64,000 nucleotides of DNA from Neolewinella litorea. GTDB taxonomy: Bacteria; Bacteroidota; Bacteroidia; Chitinophagales; Saprospiraceae. The notes below the pieces were generated by a model. It was not told the origin of the DNA, searched no databases, and was given only the letters and a program-made list of their open reading frames with translations. Within the stretch, counting starts at the first letter, position 1. Each line of letters opens with the position of its first letter. Shown piece by piece: positions 42,219-50,391 of this stretch. The DNA lies in NCBI RefSeq assembly GCF_004803465.1, contig NZ_SRSF01000001.1, forward strand, positions 501-64,500, read 5' to 3'. Position numbers and translations under genes: made by a program.

Positions 42219-42683
42219 CTATCCGCGCAGGCGGTCCAGCATATTGCTGAGCTCGTTAAAATCGTGGTCGTCAAGATTGCCGAGGTTCTCCTCCATGGAT
42301 CGCTCCACGGCTTCGGTGGCCTTAGCGATAATGTCCAGGCCTTCCTTGGTAATGATGATATCGACGCGCCGGCGGTCGGTCTCACATTCCTGCCGTTTGA
42401 CGTACCCCTTTTCTTTGAGCTTGTCTACGAGGCGGCTGGCGTTGCTCATCTTGTCGAGCATGCGCTCGGTGAGCAATTTGACGGTCGCGGGCTTGCCGTT
42501 GCGGCCCCGCAGAATCCGCAGGATGTTGAACTGCTGGATACTCAAGCCAAAGGGACGCAGGGCATGGGTCGTCTGCTGGTTGATCCAGGCAGCCGTGTAG
42601 ATGATGTTGACCTGTGTCCGGTGGGCGGGAGACCGGAACGTCGGTTGGCGAATCTCCTCTTCGATCGATGGCATAGTATTCAT
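42219..42683 (-). CDS. MarR-family transcriptional regulator
   Basis: 154 residues from the ATG at 42683; an ATG at 42674 would remove three. Winged helix: NILRILRGRNGKPATVKLLTERMLDKMSNASRLVDKLKEKGYVKRQECETDRRRVDIIITKEG, where DRRRVDI is the wing. The gene lies 132 bp upstream of the TonB-dependent receptor on the same strand and could regulate it. A TATCTTG box is near 42690, about 8 nt before the start. Confidence 0.9.
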   Translation of the reverse strand: MNTMPSIEEEIRQPTFRSPAHRTQVNIIYTAAWINQQTTHALRPFGLSIQQFNILRILRGRNGKPATVKLLTERMLDKMSNASRLVDKLKEKGYVKRQECETDRRRVDIIITKEGLDIIAKATEAVERSMEENLGNLDDHDFNELSNMLDRLRG

Positions 42684-42777
42684 GTGGTTACAAGATATAC
42701 ACCTGTAACGCAGCAAAGGTTGCACTGTGTATAAGGGGGTAAACAACTAGGCAACAGCAAGCCAGGCGACGATCATC

Positions 42778-42785
42778 TATCTTCG
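42778..42785 (+). promoter_or_regulatory. Putative -7 box of proC
   Basis: TATCTTCG, 15 nt before the proC ATG at 42801. Confidence 0.5.
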
Positions 42786-42800
42786 CAAAAATTTAACAAA

Positions 42801-43604
42801 ATGAAGATTCTCGTCATCGGTGGAGGCAACATGGGTAAGACCTACGCCCGCAGCCTGTTGCGTGCCCACCTGGTTACCCAGGATGACCTGATGATCCTGG
42901 AAAGACAATCGGAAAAGGCGGAATCGTTGCGCGACGAAAAGGTCGGTACCATCTATACCGGCCCGGAAACCTGCCTGGCCGCCGCCGATCTCATTATACT
43001 TGCCGTGAAGCCCCAGGATAGCGCGGCCCTCTTCGCGAGTCTGCGCCCCCAGACAGACCCCCAGCAGGTGTACCTGTCCATTATGGCTGGGGTGACCATC
43101 AAGTCGATACAGGAAGGGCTCGGGGTAGACAAGGTGATCCGCGCCATGCCTAACCTGCCGGCGCAGATCGGACTGGGCATGACCAGTTACACGGCCAGCG
43201 ATGCCGTCACGCGCATCGAATTGGTCCTCGTACAGAACCTGCTGAATACCACGGGCAAGGCCATCTACGTGGACGACGAATACAGCATCGACGCCACCAC
43301 GGCCATCAGCGGCAGCGGTCCGGCCTACGTGCTATACTTTATGGAAGCCTTGATCGAGGCCGCTACCGAGATGGGCTTCAACGAGAGCCAGGCGGAACTG
43401 CTGGTGGCGCAAACCTTCCGCGGGGCCGTAGAACTGCAGATGAAAAACGACCTGAGTTGCCGCGAATGGATCGAGCGTGTGTCCAGCAAGGGTGGGACCA
43501 CTGAGGCGGCGATGAACACCTTTAAGGCCACTAGCGTATTCGAAGACATCAAGAATGGAGCACGTGCGGCCCTGGAGCGCGCCATTGAATTGGGGCAATC
43601 CTGA
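42801..43604 (+). CDS. proC: Pyrroline-5-carboxylate reductase
   Basis: 267 residues. NAD(P)-binding GGGNMG is at 7-12; ILAVKPQD, then VIRAMPNLPAQIGLGM, and the signature AISGSGPAYVLYFMEALIEAA and SSKGGTTEAAMNTF follow. It reduces pyrroline-5-carboxylate to proline, the last step of proline synthesis. A quinone-reductase-like gene follows after 34 nt on the same strand. Confidence 0.97.
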   Translation: MKILVIGGGNMGKTYARSLLRAHLVTQDDLMILERQSEKAESLRDEKVGTIYTGPETCLAAADLIILAVKPQDSAALFASLRPQTDPQQVYLSIMAGVTIKSIQEGLGVDKVIRAMPNLPAQIGLGMTSYTASDAVTRIELVLVQNLLNTTGKAIYVDDEYSIDATTAISGSGPAYVLYFMEALIEAATEMGFNESQAELLVAQTFRGAVELQMKNDLSCREWIERVSSKGGTTEAAMNTFKATSVFEDIKNGARAALERAIELGQS

Positions 43605-43638
43605 CGCCCATATACCCACCACCCACTAAAACGACCCC

Positions 43639-44625
43639 ATGAAGGCTATTTTGTTTGACCAGCCCGGCGACGAGGACCAACTTTACCTGGCTGAAGTGGC
43701 CGACCCGTCACCCGCGCCCGACGCCGTCCTGCTTCACGTGGCCGCTACCGCCCTCAACCGGGCGGACCTGCTGCAGCGGGAAGGGAACTACCCCGTGCCC
43801 CCGGGAGCCAACCCGATCCTCGGACTTGAAGTGGCCGGTACGGTGATGGAGCTGGGATCGGAGGTGAGCGGCTTTGAGGTCGGCGACAACGTCTGCGCGC
43901 TGGTCAACGGCGGTGGCTACGCCCAGCAGATTGCCGTGGATCACCGAATGCTGCTCAAACTGCCGGAAAAGCTGTCGTTCACGAAAGCCGCGGCCATCCC
44001 CGAAGTATTTCTGACCGCCTACCAGGCCCTGCACTGGATCGCCCGGCTGCAGGCCTCGGAAACCGTGCTCATCCATGCCGGCGCCAGTGGGGTGGGGACG
44101 GCGGCCATCCAACTCGTACGCCTGGCCGGAGCTGTGCCGATCGTAACCGCGAGCGGCCACAAACACGAGGCTCTCGCCCAGCTCGGTGCGGCGCGCTGTA
44201 TCGATTATCGCACGGAGGACTTTGCCGAGGCCGTCCTGGACGCTACGGCGGGAAAAGGGGCCGACGTAATCCTGGATTTCGTAGGCGGGCCCTACCTGGC
44301 CCAGAATATGCAGTCGTGCGCCACCGACGGGCGGATCGTCAGTCTGGCCGCGCTGGGCGGCGCCCGCGTACAGGATTTCAGCATGGCTCCCTTCCTGCGC
44401 AAGCGCATCCAGCTGACGGGCACCACCATGCGCAGCCGGACCGACGAGTACCGGCAGCGGCTGACGGCCGACTTCCGGCGCGACATCTGGCCCTATTTCG
44501 CCGACGGGCCCCTGCAGGCCGTGGTTGATACCATCTATGACTGGGCGGATGTGGCAGCAGCCCATCGCTACATGGCCAGCAACGCCAACGTAGGCAAGAT
44601 CGTGATGACCATTGGCCTGGATTAG
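43639..44625 (+). CDS. NAD(P)H-quinone oxidoreductase (QOR/PIG3-like MDR)
   Basis: 328 residues. GroES-like N-domain (ATALNRADLLQREGNYPVPPGANPILGLEVAGTV) and Rossmann domain with HAGASGVGTAAIQLVRLAGA. The catalytic zinc Cys/His set is absent, as in quinone-oxidoreductase-type MDR proteins. It probably reduces quinones or enals with NADPH in the cytoplasm. Downstream lies lipB, 51 nt away. Confidence 0.93.
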   Translation: MKAILFDQPGDEDQLYLAEVADPSPAPDAVLLHVAATALNRADLLQREGNYPVPPGANPILGLEVAGTVMELGSEVSGFEVGDNVCALVNGGGYAQQIAVDHRMLLKLPEKLSFTKAAAIPEVFLTAYQALHWIARLQASETVLIHAGASGVGTAAIQLVRLAGAVPIVTASGHKHEALAQLGAARCIDYRTEDFAEAVLDATAGKGADVILDFVGGPYLAQNMQSCATDGRIVSLAALGGARVQDFSMAPFLRKRIQLTGTTMRSRTDEYRQRLTADFRRDIWPYFADGPLQAVVDTIYDWADVAAAHRYMASNANVGKIVMTIGLD

Positions 44626-44676
44626 GCCACCCGAAGAGAAAACAACCCCGCGGGGGTACCCCAGCGTTTACCCATT

Positions 44677-45420
44677 ATGCCGGACGTATATATTCACCAC
44701 CTCGGACGACTCGACTACCAGCGGGCCTGGGACCTGCAAGGTAAACTCCACCGGGAAGTAGTAGACCGCAAGCTGGCCCGGCGCCAGAACCGGTCGAAAA
44801 CGGCCGCGCCTCAGCATCACCACTTGCTGTTCGTGGAGCATCCGCCCGTCTTCACCCTGGGAAAATCGGGGTCGACGGACCACCTGCTGCTGTCTGAGGA
44901 AGAACTTGAAGAACAAGGCTTTACCTTTCTGAAAATCAATCGCGGAGGTGACATCACCTACCATGGACCGGGGCAACTGGTTGTCTATCCGATCTTCGAC
45001 CTCGATGAATTTTTCAACGACGTCCACCGCTACGTGCGGAGTCTGGAAGAGGTGGTGATCCGGACGCTGGCCGACTTCGGCTTGCACGGCGAGCGCGACC
45101 CCGGGTACACGGGTGTGTGGCTGGCCGGTGACCCCGCCCGCCGGCAGCCCAAGCGCAAGATTTGCGCGATCGGCGTCCACCTGAGCCGGTGGACAACCAT
45201 GCATGGCCTGGCCTTCAACGTACGGCCCAACCTGACGCACTTCGGTCACATCGTCCCCTGCGGCATTGCCGAAGCCGATCGGTCGGTAACCAGTCTGAGC
45301 GTGGAACTGCGCCGGCCGGTGGATCTGGATGAGGTAACACCCCGGATGGAGCACCACTTCAGGGAAGTTTTCGGGTTTACGCCCACCACCGTGCCGCCCA
45401 AGCGCATCTTAACCCCGTAA
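44677..45420 (+). CDS. lipB: Lipoyl(octanoyl) transferase
   Basis: 247 residues. VEHPPVFTLGKSG, RGGDITYHGPGQLVVYPI and KICAIGVHLSRWTTMHGLAFNV are LipB signatures; the nucleophile is Cys in HFGHIVPCGI and Lys is in KRKICAIG. It transfers octanoate from acyl carrier protein to lipoyl domains of 2-oxo-acid dehydrogenases. The segment between residues 30 and 50 (ARRQNRSKTAAPQHHH) is an extension relative to the E. coli protein. Confidence 0.96.
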   Translation: MPDVYIHHLGRLDYQRAWDLQGKLHREVVDRKLARRQNRSKTAAPQHHHLLFVEHPPVFTLGKSGSTDHLLLSEEELEEQGFTFLKINRGGDITYHGPGQLVVYPIFDLDEFFNDVHRYVRSLEEVVIRTLADFGLHGERDPGYTGVWLAGDPARRQPKRKICAIGVHLSRWTTMHGLAFNVRPNLTHFGHIVPCGIAEADRSVTSLSVELRRPVDLDEVTPRMEHHFREVFGFTPTTVPPKRILTP

Positions 45421-45436
45421 CCCAACCCCGGACCTT

Positions 45437-45979
45437 TTGACCGAGCAGGAAATGATCGATGGCTGCAGAGCGAATGACCGCAGGGCGCAACGGGCCGTTT
45501 ACGATCGCTTCTCCCCAGTGATGGGGGCCGTTGCCCGCCGGTACTGCCAGCGGGATGCCGACGCGGACGACGTGCTGGTGGCAGGCTTTTTCCGGGTGTT
45601 TGACAAGATCGACACCTTTTCCAACCAGGGAAGCTTTGAAGGCTGGGTCCGGCGCATCGTCGTAAACGAGGCATTGATGTTGCTGCGCAAGAAACACGCC
45701 CTCCGGCAGGCGAGTGAACTCACGGAGGTCGACCCCGCCCTGTACGCCATCCCGGCGGTGGCGGCCGAGCGCCTGGCCGAGCAGGACATTCTGCGATTGC
45801 TGGACGGAATGCCGACCGGCTACCGGACCATCTTCAACCTCTACGTTATCGAGGGTTACAAACACCGGGAGATCGCCGAGATGCTCGACATCAGCATCAA
45901 CACGAGCAAATCCCAACTTATCCTGGCCAAGAAAAGGCTCCGGGAACTTCTTGAAAAAATGGGCTATCCGGCCCGCTAA
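45437..45979 (+). CDS. RNA polymerase ECF sigma factor
   Basis: 180 residues, starting at TTG 45437 (MTEQEMIDGC); ATG 45452 is an alternative. Region 2: RAQRAVYDRFSPVMGAVARRYCQRDADADDVLVAGFFRVFDKIDTF. Region 4: LLDGMPTGYRTIFNLYVIEGYKHREIAEMLDISINTSKSQLILAKKRLRELL. Pairs with the next gene 11 nt downstream, which encodes a small membrane protein in the position of an anti-sigma factor. It lies 16 nt after lipB. Confidence 0.93.
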   Translation: MTEQEMIDGCRANDRRAQRAVYDRFSPVMGAVARRYCQRDADADDVLVAGFFRVFDKIDTFSNQGSFEGWVRRIVVNEALMLLRKKHALRQASELTEVDPALYAIPAVAAERLAEQDILRLLDGMPTGYRTIFNLYVIEGYKHREIAEMLDISINTSKSQLILAKKRLRELLEKMGYPAR

Positions 45980-45990
45980 CCGATTCCGTC

Positions 45991-46377
45991 ATGCCTAAGC
46001 AGGATTCCTTCGACCGCCAGTTTCGCCGCACCGCCCGGGCCATGCGCCGCCGGCCCGCGCCGCGGCAGTGGGACCGTATCGAGCAGCGGCTCGACCAACA
46101 CCGCCGCAGCGGGGTCTATGGCCTCCGCCCCTGGATGGTCGCCGCGGTGGTCGTGTTGCTGGCGGGCTTTGCTGCCCTGACGCATTTTTCCCCGCCGCGC
46201 CACGCCTCGGTGCTGGCCCAGCGCCCGGAGTCGGTGGAAGATCTTTCGCCCACGGGTGATACCTTCCTCCGCATTCCCGACTACACGCCGGTGGATGAGG
46301 GGCGCGCCGATGGCGAGTTGATCTCCCGCTTCGAACCGCGTGGAAGGCTTACCGCCGCCCCGAAGTACCGCCTTTAA
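45991..46377 (+). CDS. Small single-pass membrane protein, candidate anti-sigma partner
   Basis: 128 residues: a basic cytoplasmic segment of 45 residues (RRTARAMRRRPAPRQWDRIEQRLDQHRRSG), one membrane helix (WMVAAVVVLLAGFAALTHF), and a 60-residue outer tail. It has no ZAS HxxxCxxC motif. Position directly after an ECF sigma gene suggests regulation of that sigma factor, by inference. Its TAA stop shares bases with the stop of the convergent TPR gene. Confidence 0.75.
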   Translation: MPKQDSFDRQFRRTARAMRRRPAPRQWDRIEQRLDQHRRSGVYGLRPWMVAAVVVLLAGFAALTHFSPPRHASVLAQRPESVEDLSPTGDTFLRIPDYTPVDEGRADGELISRFEPRGRLTAAPKYRL

Positions 46378-46700
46378 GCAAAGTCATCCTCATCACCCAG
46401 CTCCAGCCGCGCACCGGCGAGTTCGCGCATGGCGTGCATTTCGCCCAGGCGTTTGGTTACTTCCATTCCCCGGGTGAAAACCTTCCAGGCCTCCTGCGGC
46501 CGCTCCATCCGGATCAGGGTCTTGCCGAGGTGGTAGTAGGTACCTACGTATTCCGGCTGGTCGTTGACCAGGCTCCGGTAGATGTTGAGGGCCGTAGCGT
46601 CGTTGCCCTCCTTTTCCCACTCCTTCGCCAGGGCGAAGCGAAGAAAGGCGTCTTTCGGGGCCGTCTCCAGCATTTGTAAAATTTGCTCCTTCCTAGTCAT
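46374..46700 (-). CDS. Small TPR-repeat protein
   Basis: 108 residues from the ATG at 46700 (MTRKEQILQMLETAPKDAF). Two to three TPR units: AFLRFALAKEWEKEGNDATALNIYRSLV, VGTYYHLGKTLIRMERPQEAWKVFTRGMEV. Cytoplasmic, no signal peptide. The -7 box TACCTTCG (46705-46712) ends 4 nt before the start codon. Divergent from folC. Confidence 0.85.
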   Translation of the reverse strand: MTRKEQILQMLETAPKDAFLRFALAKEWEKEGNDATALNIYRSLVNDQPEYVGTYYHLGKTLIRMERPQEAWKVFTRGMEVTKRLGEMHAMRELAGARLELGDEDDFA

Positions 46701-46704
46701 GGCG

Positions 46705-46712
46705 CGAAGGTA
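46705..46712 (-). promoter_or_regulatory. Putative -7 box 4 nt before the small TPR gene
   Basis: TACCTTCG on the minus strand immediately before ATG 46700, implying a leaderless transcript. Confidence 0.5.
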
Positions 46713-46730
46713 AGCCATCCCCGGAGTTGG

Positions 46731-46738
46731 TAATTTTG
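46731..46738 (+). promoter_or_regulatory. Putative -7 box of folC
   Basis: TAATTTTG is a full TAnnTTTG match, 29 nt before the TTG start at 46768. Confidence 0.55.
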
Positions 46739-46767
46739 CTGTACCACTCACGAATCCTTCCCCGCCC

Positions 46768-48003
46768 TTGACCTACCCGGAAACGCTCCACTATCTCTTC
46801 ACGCGGCTGCCGATGTACCAGCGCACCGGCGACAGCGCCATGAAAAAGGACCTGACCAATATCCGGGCCCTACTGGCCGATTTGAGCAATCCGGAGCAAC
46901 AACTGCGCTGCATCCACGTGGGGGGTACCAACGGGAAGGGGACGGTGAGTCACCTGCTCGCCGCCGCCCTGCGCGCGCATGGCTTCCGGGTGGGATTGTA
47001 CACCAGCCCGCACTACAAGGATTTCCGTGAGCGCATCAAGGTCGACGGAACCTTCATCCCCGAGGCGGAAGTAGTGGCCTTCACTGAACGGATACAGCCG
47101 GCCATCGAGCGGCTCAACCCCAGTTTTTTTGAGATCACGGTGGCTATGGCCTTTGATCATTTTGCGCGGGCGCGGGTGCAATGGGCGGTGGTGGAGGTGG
47201 GATTGGGCGGTCGGCTCGACAGCACCAACGTCATCGACCCGGAGCTCGCCGTCATCACCAACATCGGATACGACCATATGCAGTTCCTGGGAACCACCCT
47301 CCCGGAGATCGCCGGTGAAAAGGCCGGCATCATCAAAGCAGGACGCCCCGTGGTCATCGGCGAGACGCAGCCGGAAACGGAGCCGGTATTCCGGCAGCGC
47401 GCCGCCGCGGTGGGTGCTGACATTGTTTTTGCCGACCAGCTGCCGCGGCGGGCGTTCGAGACGGACCTGCGTGGTCCCTTCGCCGAAAAAAACCTGCAAA
47501 CGGCCTGGATAGCCCTGCAGCAGCTGGCCGCCGGAAGAAAGCTATCGCTGGAAAGTGAGAAGGTCGATTATGCCTTTAGCCACGTCAATGAGTTGACCTA
47601 CTACATCGGTCGCTGGCAAACGCTGCGGGAAGATCACCCCCTCGTCCTGGCCGACAGCGCCCACAACGGCGAGGGGCTGCGCCCCGTACTGGAACGCCTG
47701 CAGGAACTGCGCAGGGAGAGGGGCGGAAAGCTGCACATTGTACTCGGCGTGGTCAACGATAAGGACCTCACCAAAGCGCTGCCTCTGTTTCCCACCGACG
47801 CCATCTACTACTTCGTCAAGGCCGATATTCCGCGGGGTCTGCCGGCCACAGATTTGCGCGGGGCCGCGGGGGGGTACGGGTTAGTTGGGCAAGCCTACCC
47901 GACGGTAGGAGAGGGGTACCGCGCCGCTGTTGCGGCCGCGGCGGACGACGATATCGTATTTGTGGGGGGCAGCATTTTCACCGTGGCGGAAGTGCTGCCC
48001 TAA
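46768..48003 (+). CDS. folC: Bifunctional folylpolyglutamate/dihydrofolate synthase
   Basis: 411 residues with a TTG start at 46768; MTYPETLHYLFTRLPMYQRTGDSAMKKDL is the usual FolC opening. ATP-binding HVGGTNGKGTVSHLLA, then LYTSPHYKDFRERIKVDG, VEVGLGGRLDSTNVIDPELAVITNIGYDHMQFLG and LADSAHNGEGLRPV. Adds glutamates to folates and makes dihydrofolate. Converges with fabH, 7 nt apart. Confidence 0.95.
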   Translation: MTYPETLHYLFTRLPMYQRTGDSAMKKDLTNIRALLADLSNPEQQLRCIHVGGTNGKGTVSHLLAAALRAHGFRVGLYTSPHYKDFRERIKVDGTFIPEAEVVAFTERIQPAIERLNPSFFEITVAMAFDHFARARVQWAVVEVGLGGRLDSTNVIDPELAVITNIGYDHMQFLGTTLPEIAGEKAGIIKAGRPVVIGETQPETEPVFRQRAAAVGADIVFADQLPRRAFETDLRGPFAEKNLQTAWIALQQLAAGRKLSLESEKVDYAFSHVNELTYYIGRWQTLREDHPLVLADSAHNGEGLRPVLERLQELRRERGGKLHIVLGVVNDKDLTKALPLFPTDAIYYFVKADIPRGLPATDLRGAAGGYGLVGQAYPTVGEGYRAAVAAAADDDIVFVGGSIFTVAEVLP

Positions 48004-48010
48004 CCGGAAT

Positions 48011-49093
48011 TTATTTGCCCCAGCGCAGTACAGCGGCGGCCCAGGTAAAGCCGGCCCCGAAGGCGGCCAGGGTGACGAGGTCGCCCTTCTTCACCTTGCC
48101 TTCGTCGCGGGCCTCGGAGAGCGCGATCGGAATGCTCGCCGCGGTGGTGTTGCCGTAGCGCATGATGTTGTTGTACACCTGGTCGTCGCGCAAGCCCATG
48201 GTGTGGGCCACGAACTGGTTAATTCGGAGGTTGGCCTGGTGGGGGACCAGCAGGTCGAGGTCCTTGATACCTAGTCCGGCGGCCTGGAGGGTTTCCATGA
48301 TGACTTCCGGGAACTTGCGCACCGCCATTTTGAATACGGCCTGACCTTCCATGTGCGGGTAGATACGTCCCTTGTCCAACATATCCTGGTTCCAGAATAC
48401 GCCGCCGTAGGGCTGACCGTTGGTCGAGAAATCGACGTCAAACCCTTCGATACCGTACTTCTCGATGAAGTAACCGCCGTGGGATCCGGGGTACATGTAG
48501 CTCAGTTTTTCGGCGTAGGTGCCGTCGCTGTGCAGTTTGGTGGCCAGTACGGAAATATCCTTGTCCTCGGTAGCTTCGACGATCACGGCTCCGGCGCCGT
48601 CGCCGAAGATCACGCTCACGTTGCGGCCACGGGTGGAAAAGTCAAGGCCGACGCTGTGTACTTCAGCTCCGACCAGCAGGATTTTCTTGTACGTACCGGC
48701 CCGGATGAATTGGTCTGCGGTGCTTAGCCCGTAAATGAACCCCGAGCACTGGGCGCGGATATCCAGGGCGGCGATCTCGGTACTGGCGATGCCGAGTTCA
48801 CGCTGCAGCAGAACGCCGGCCCCGGGGAAATAGTAGTCGGGGCTGAGGGTGGCAAAGATGATAAAATCAATGTCGTTCTTGTCGATCCCCGCGTCGGCAA
48901 TGGCCAGCAGAGAGGCCTCAACGGCCAGCGTGGTGGTGGTCTCTTTCGTACGATCGATGTAACGACGTTCCTCAATGCCGGTCCGCTCGCGGATCCACTC
49001 GTCGCTGGTTTCCATTACCGCGGTGAGGTCCTGATTGGTGACAACATTTTTCGGCACGTAATGACCAATACCGGTTATCGTAGAGTGGGGCAT
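48011..49093 (-). CDS. fabH: Beta-ketoacyl-ACP synthase III
   Basis: 360 residues. Active-site Cys in AALDIRAQCSGFIYG, His in LLVPHQANLRI and Asn in MRYGNTTAASIPIALSEA. DEWIRERTGIEERRYI is the N-terminal FabH motif. Starts fatty-acid synthesis by condensing an acyl-CoA with malonyl-ACP. It is about 30 residues longer than E. coli FabH, with an insert near EKLSYMYPGSHGGYFIEKYGIEGFD. The gene stands alone, away from other fab genes, so a specialised FabH paralogue cannot be excluded. Confidence 0.93.
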   Translation of the reverse strand: MPHSTITGIGHYVPKNVVTNQDLTAVMETSDEWIRERTGIEERRYIDRTKETTTTLAVEASLLAIADAGIDKNDIDFIIFATLSPDYYFPGAGVLLQRELGIASTEIAALDIRAQCSGFIYGLSTADQFIRAGTYKKILLVGAEVHSVGLDFSTRGRNVSVIFGDGAGAVIVEATEDKDISVLATKLHSDGTYAEKLSYMYPGSHGGYFIEKYGIEGFDVDFSTNGQPYGGVFWNQDMLDKGRIYPHMEGQAVFKMAVRKFPEVIMETLQAAGLGIKDLDLLVPHQANLRINQFVAHTMGLRDDQVYNNIMRYGNTTAASIPIALSEARDEGKVKKGDLVTLAAFGAGFTWAAAVLRWGK

Positions 49094-49154
49094 GAAGTTG
49101 ACTTTAGCAATAAGGTGGTGAAGGTAGATAAAAACAAGGTGCTTACGGCCATCC

Positions 49155-50105
49155 TCAGAAGAGTCGCTTGCGGCGGAAGTAGAAGATTACGGCCGCGCTG
49201 AGGATGATGGAAAGCAGCAAAATGAGCAGGAACGTATAGTTCCCGTTCTGCAGCGGCATCGGCACGTTCATGCCGTAGAAGCTGGCGATCACCATCGGTA
49301 CCGTGAGCACGATCGTGATGAGCGTCAGGCGCTGGATGGTGATGTTGAGGTTGTTGGAGATGATGGACCCGTAGGCGTCCATGGTACCGTTCAGGATGTT
49401 GGTGTAGATATTGGCCATTTCCAGGGCCTGGCCGTTGTCGATGATGATGTCTTCGAACAGGTCCCACTGGTCCTCATCGTGGCGGATGCCGAGGAAATCG
49501 GCCCGCTTCATTTTCATCTTGAGGAGTTCGTTGCCGTTCAGGGCGTTGATAAAGTACACCAGTGACTTCTCGATGCTCAGGAGCTGCTTCAGCTCCCGGT
49601 TGCGGCTGCTGTCGTAAAGTTCCTGTTCGATAAGGTTGCGCTTCACGTTGAGGCGCTTCAGGCAGGTCAGAAAGCGGTATACGGTGTGCTCGAAGATGCG
49701 CAGTACAAACTGGCTGCGGCGCGCGGGATCAATATTGCGCAGCTTGTTATCGATAAACAGCTGGAGCACCGGGTGATCCGGGGTGGAGGTAATCGTAATG
49801 AGTGCCTCGGGAGTAAGGATAATACCGATGGGCACGGTAATGTAGATGCTGTCGTTCTCGGTCTCCACTTGGCTCAGGATGGGCGTATTAATGACGATCA
49901 GGCGGGCATCGTCCTCCCTTTCGTAGCGGGACCGTTCGTCGATGTCGAGCGGGTCGGTAAGGAAATCGATCGGCAGTTCATACCGCTCGGCGATCTCGGG
50001 CAACTCTTCGGATGTAAAAGGGGGGGAGAGATGGATCCAGGAGTCGGGTCCGGGATGCTCCACAGGTCCCAACTGGCCGTTGTTGCTGGCATAGTAGCTG
50101 ATCAT
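49155..50105 (-). CDS. corA: CorA-family magnesium/cobalt transporter
   Basis: 316 residues. N-terminal cytoplasmic domain (SWIHLSPPFTSEELPEIAERYELP), long helix, then two membrane segments. The signature GMN is at about 278-280 in ASFYGMNVPM. The second helix is YTFLLILLLSIILSAAVIFYF, ending in RRKRLF. It imports Mg2+ as a pentamer. Promoter TACCTTTG is at 50131-50138. Confidence 0.94.
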   Translation of the reverse strand: MISYYASNNGQLGPVEHPGPDSWIHLSPPFTSEELPEIAERYELPIDFLTDPLDIDERSRYEREDDARLIVINTPILSQVETENDSIYITVPIGIILTPEALITITSTPDHPVLQLFIDNKLRNIDPARRSQFVLRIFEHTVYRFLTCLKRLNVKRNLIEQELYDSSRNRELKQLLSIEKSLVYFINALNGNELLKMKMKRADFLGIRHDEDQWDLFEDIIIDNGQALEMANIYTNILNGTMDAYGSIISNNLNITIQRLTLITIVLTVPMVIASFYGMNVPMPLQNGNYTFLLILLLSIILSAAVIFYFRRKRLF

Positions 50106-50130
50106 GAGGGACGTTTTAGTGAAGCGCGGG

Positions 50131-50138
50131 CAAAGGTA
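50131..50138 (-). promoter_or_regulatory. Putative -7 box of corA
   Basis: TACCTTTG on the minus strand, a full match, 25 nt before the ATG at 50105. Confidence 0.6.
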
Positions 50139-50296
50139 GTAATTCCGGCCTTACGGACCATCGCCGATACCGCCCGGACCCTCCCCGTAGCGAAGGGAAC
50201 CACCTGCCCCGGCCCAACCGCCATCTAGGGCACCCGCGCCCGCGCCCCCCTGGTTGACCGCCCCGCCCGCAGCCGGCACCCGGGGACTGATGTGGC

Positions 50297-50312
50297 TGAC
50301 GTGGCTACGTCA
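50297..50312. promoter_or_regulatory. Inverted repeat upstream of topoisomerase gene
   Basis: TGACGT-GGCT-ACGTCA, a perfect 6-base inverted repeat about 80 nt before the topoisomerase IB start in a divergent spacer. Possible operator; nothing identifies the binding protein. Confidence 0.35.
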
Positions 50313-50391
50313 ATGTCCATATTCGCGCACCAAATCCTGAACACTTTCGCCCTTGTCGCACCTTTAAGCAGGTACAAATAAGTCATGCACT

